Below, one piece after another: positions 62,212-64,000 of a stretch of DNA of 64,000 nucleotides. Where the stretch lies: the NCBI RefSeq assembly GCF_900168205.1, contig NZ_FUZE01000001.1:62001-126000 (forward strand), read 5' to 3'. Each line of letters begins with the position of its first letter. The stretch's first letter is position 1. Source of the DNA: Chryseobacterium balustinum (GTDB lineage: Bacteria > Bacteroidota > Bacteroidia > Flavobacteriales > Weeksellaceae). A program made the translations under genes and the position numbers. Under the pieces are notes generated by a model. The model saw only the letters and a list, made by a program, of their open reading frames with translations, made no database searches and was not told the DNA's origin.

Positions 62212-64000
62212 ATGAAAAAAAATATAGTATTTCTTTTAGTAGCGATTGTCGTCGTTTCCTGTGGCACGAAAGTGAAAAAACCGGAAGCACGCTCTAAGTT
62301 TTTGAAAGGATTTTCGACATATTACAATACCCTGTTTAATGCAAAAGACGCTTTAAATAGTGAGTTTACGGAAAGAGACAAAGCCCATAAAGATAATTTT
62401 TATGCGCCTTATATTCCTATATTAACTTACGAAGAGCAACCTTTAGGAAGTGATTTGGGACAATCTTCAGTGTTTGCAGAAAATTCTATGAAAATGGCGG
62501 AAGTAAACCGCCCTCAACAAAACGGAAGAACTGCACTCGGAATGCAGGGAAATAAGCCTCAAGACCCTAATAATCCGGAAGAGAAGAAAGGAGCCAGTGT
62601 TTTGGAAATTGCTGAAGCAAAAGCCTTAAAAGCCATTAATAAATATTCGGTCATCAGAAAAGGAGAGGAGCAAAACAAAACTATTTTTGATGCTTATATT
62701 ATTCTCGCTCAATCCAGAATTTATCAGGGAAAATCAATTAAAGCATTGGATGCTTTAAACTATGTTTTCACCCATATGAAAGAAGATAAAAGGCTTCCAT
62801 TGGCTCATATCTATGAAGCTTTAGCTTATTCTCAGATTAAAAATTACCATAAATCTGATGAAATCTTTAATAAACTTAGAAGTGAAAAATTAAGCAAGGA
62901 TCATGATAAATTATTGAGTATTTATTATGCTGAATCACTTTTGGATGCAGGAAAAAAAGAAGAATCTATCAAAGAATTAGACCGTGCTTTTGAACTGAAC
63001 GGAAACAGAAAACTAAAAAGCAGAATTGCATTTTTACGAGGTCAAGTTTTACAAGAACAAGGAAAACAAGATTTAGCAAGAGAAAGTTTTTTAGCCGCTT
63101 ATAAATATGCTAATGATTTTGAATTTGAAGTAAAATCTCAGATCGAAATTGCCAAAACATTCAACGGAAAAGGAAATTATGAAGGCGCAAAAGATTATCT
63201 CGAAAAAATAAGTAAAAAAGGAACTTATGGATCTCGAAAAAACGAATTTTATTATGCTTTAGGTTTAATGGCCAATAAAGCTGGTAAGAAAAGCGAGGCA
63301 CAAGAATTTTTCAGAAAATCATTGCTCGAAAAAATTTCTGATGGGCAGGTGAGAGGTTTGGCTTACTATGAGATTGGTAAAAATTATTTAGATAAAAATG
63401 ATTATATAGGAGCTGGAGCTTACTATGATTCTGCATTGGCTTCTATGACATACGAACCTTCGAGAATCTTGCTACAAGACCAATCAAGTTACATTAAAAA
63501 AATCTCTAAAAATTATTATTTAATTAAGAAAAATGACAGTATTCTTTCTTTGGCGAAAATGACCGATGTACAGAAAACTGATTATTTTGCAAAATACATA
63601 GATAAACTAAAAATAAAAGAAGAAAAAGAAGAACAGGAAAGAAGACGTGCTGAGAGAAGCAAAGGTTTTGATACCGGAGATTACAATGCCAATTCTCTTT
63701 TTGCCAACAGTTCAAATTCTTTTGAAGATTTTGGGACTACAGCTAAAGGCTTTTATTTTGGAAACACCGGTACGGTAAGCAAAGGTACATCTACCTTTAA
63801 GCAGGTTTGGGGAGACCGTGCATTGGTCGATAACTGGCGTTTCTCTAAAAAAATGGCTTCGCTGGAAGACATGAAAAATGAAGCTTTGGGAGTGACTTCG
63901 GCACCCAATCCGAGACGTTTTGAGCCTTCTTTTTATATTGAGCAGATTCCTGCAGATGCTGGTAAATTATCTCAGCTGAAAAAGGATAGAGATACTGCTT
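62212..64000 (+). CDS. SprE/PorW-like type IX secretion lipoprotein (3'-truncated)
   Basis: At least 596 residues; no stop before the window end. Signal peptide with lipobox (VVVSC, Cys near 17), then GFSTYYNTLFNAKDAL (about 33-48) and repeated TPR helices (for example AYIILAQSRIYQGKSIKALDALNYV, YEALAYSQIKNYHKSDEIFNKL, YALGLMANKAGKKSEAQEFF), and SKGFDTGDYNANSLFANS. This layout is that of SprE (gliding) / PorW, the outer-membrane lipoprotein linking parts of the type IX secretion machine. Identification is by domain order and motifs, without alignment. Confidence 0.85.
   Translation, partial: MKKNIVFLLVAIVVVSCGTKVKKPEARSKFLKGFSTYYNTLFNAKDALNSEFTERDKAHKDNFYAPYIPILTYEEQPLGSDLGQSSVFAENSMKMAEVNRPQQNGRTALGMQGNKPQDPNNPEEKKGASVLEIAEAKALKAINKYSVIRKGEEQNKTIFDAYIILAQSRIYQGKSIKALDALNYVFTHMKEDKRLPLAHIYEALAYSQIKNYHKSDEIFNKLRSEKLSKDHDKLLSIYYAESLLDAGKKEESIKELDRAFELNGNRKLKSRIAFLRGQVLQEQGKQDLARESFLAAYKYANDFEFEVKSQIEIAKTFNGKGNYEGAKDYLEKISKKGTYGSRKNEFYYALGLMANKAGKKSEAQEFFRKSLLEKISDGQVRGLAYYEIGKNYLDKNDYIGAGAYYDSALASMTYEPSRILLQDQSSYIKKISKNYYLIKKNDSILSLAKMTDVQKTDYFAKYIDKLKIKEEKEEQERRRAERSKGFDTGDYNANSLFANSSNSFEDFGTTAKGFYFGNTGTVSKGTSTFKQVWGDRALVDNWRFSKKMASLEDMKNEALGVTSAPNPRRFEPSFYIEQIPADAGKLSQLKKDRDTA

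Overview
The window is low-GC chromosomal DNA from a member of the Flavobacteriia, most likely Chryseobacterium or a close relative in the Weeksellaceae. This rests on: promoters of the Bacteroidetes type (TTTG about 19 bases before TANNTTTG), several GLPGLI, DUF4421 and SprE/PorW-like proteins, flavobacterial double-glycine leader peptides, a mraZ-to-ftsZ cluster with a long-tailed FtsZ, and many proteins best known from this group. Species cannot be fixed without a database search.

Layout. 1-1.8 kb: the end of a nuclease/phosphatase-fold gene, two small lipoproteins and an orphan double-glycine peptide. 1.8-5.2 kb (minus): GH3-like protein, bacilliredoxin and YqeY, separated by long AT-rich spacers, one of which holds a promoter, short transcript and terminator. 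5.3-22.3 kb (minus): division and cell wall cluster mraZ-rsmH-ftsL-ftsI-murE-mraY-murD-ftsW-murG-murC-[GxxExxY]-ftsQ-ftsA-ftsZ, headed by a MraZ operator; a GxxExxY gene bounded by inverted repeats interrupts it, and murG carries an in-frame repeat insertion. 22.6-27.2 kb (plus): hydrolase, EngB, GNAT, DUF3127, Aat and EamA genes, with a minus-strand tRNA operon (Leu-Gly-Leu) inside. 27.4-43 kb: TPR protein, oxidoreductase, Crp-like regulator, GlmM, DUF4421, a ParE-type toxin-antitoxin pair, feoAB plus a small Cys-rich partner, GLPGLI protein, DinB, TonB-family outer-membrane protein, cupin-like oxygenase, phosphatase and a second double-glycine peptide.

43.4-52.3 kb (minus) is the most unusual region: an 11-gene tightly packed operon of NAD/ADP-ribose functions (RNA 2'-phosphotransferase KptA, DUF6794, ADP-ribosylglycohydrolase, class III sirtuin, macro domain, DUF4291, an 'ADP-ribosylation/crystallin J1' type protein, a Rossmann/SLOG-like protein, a shortened adenylosuccinate-synthetase homologue lacking the usual aspartate loop, a MIDAS-bearing VWA protein and a coiled-coil protein). 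Just upstream lies an NrtR-like Nudix/winged-helix regulator. I find the same palindromic sequence (GYGTTWNNNNTACRC) three times before the operon and once before the regulator, overlapping the predicted -7 elements, so the locus is probably one ADP-ribose-sensing regulon.

52.4-64 kb: a frameshifted DUF1579 lipoprotein, a RhuM gene sitting between two copies of the lepA 3' end, lepA, a glycine-zipper protein, an ECF sigma/anti-sigma operon whose anti-sigma carries a triplicated N-terminal motif, then DUF2520, SIMPL, KdsC-like and Maf genes and the start of a SprE/PorW-like type IX secretion/gliding lipoprotein.
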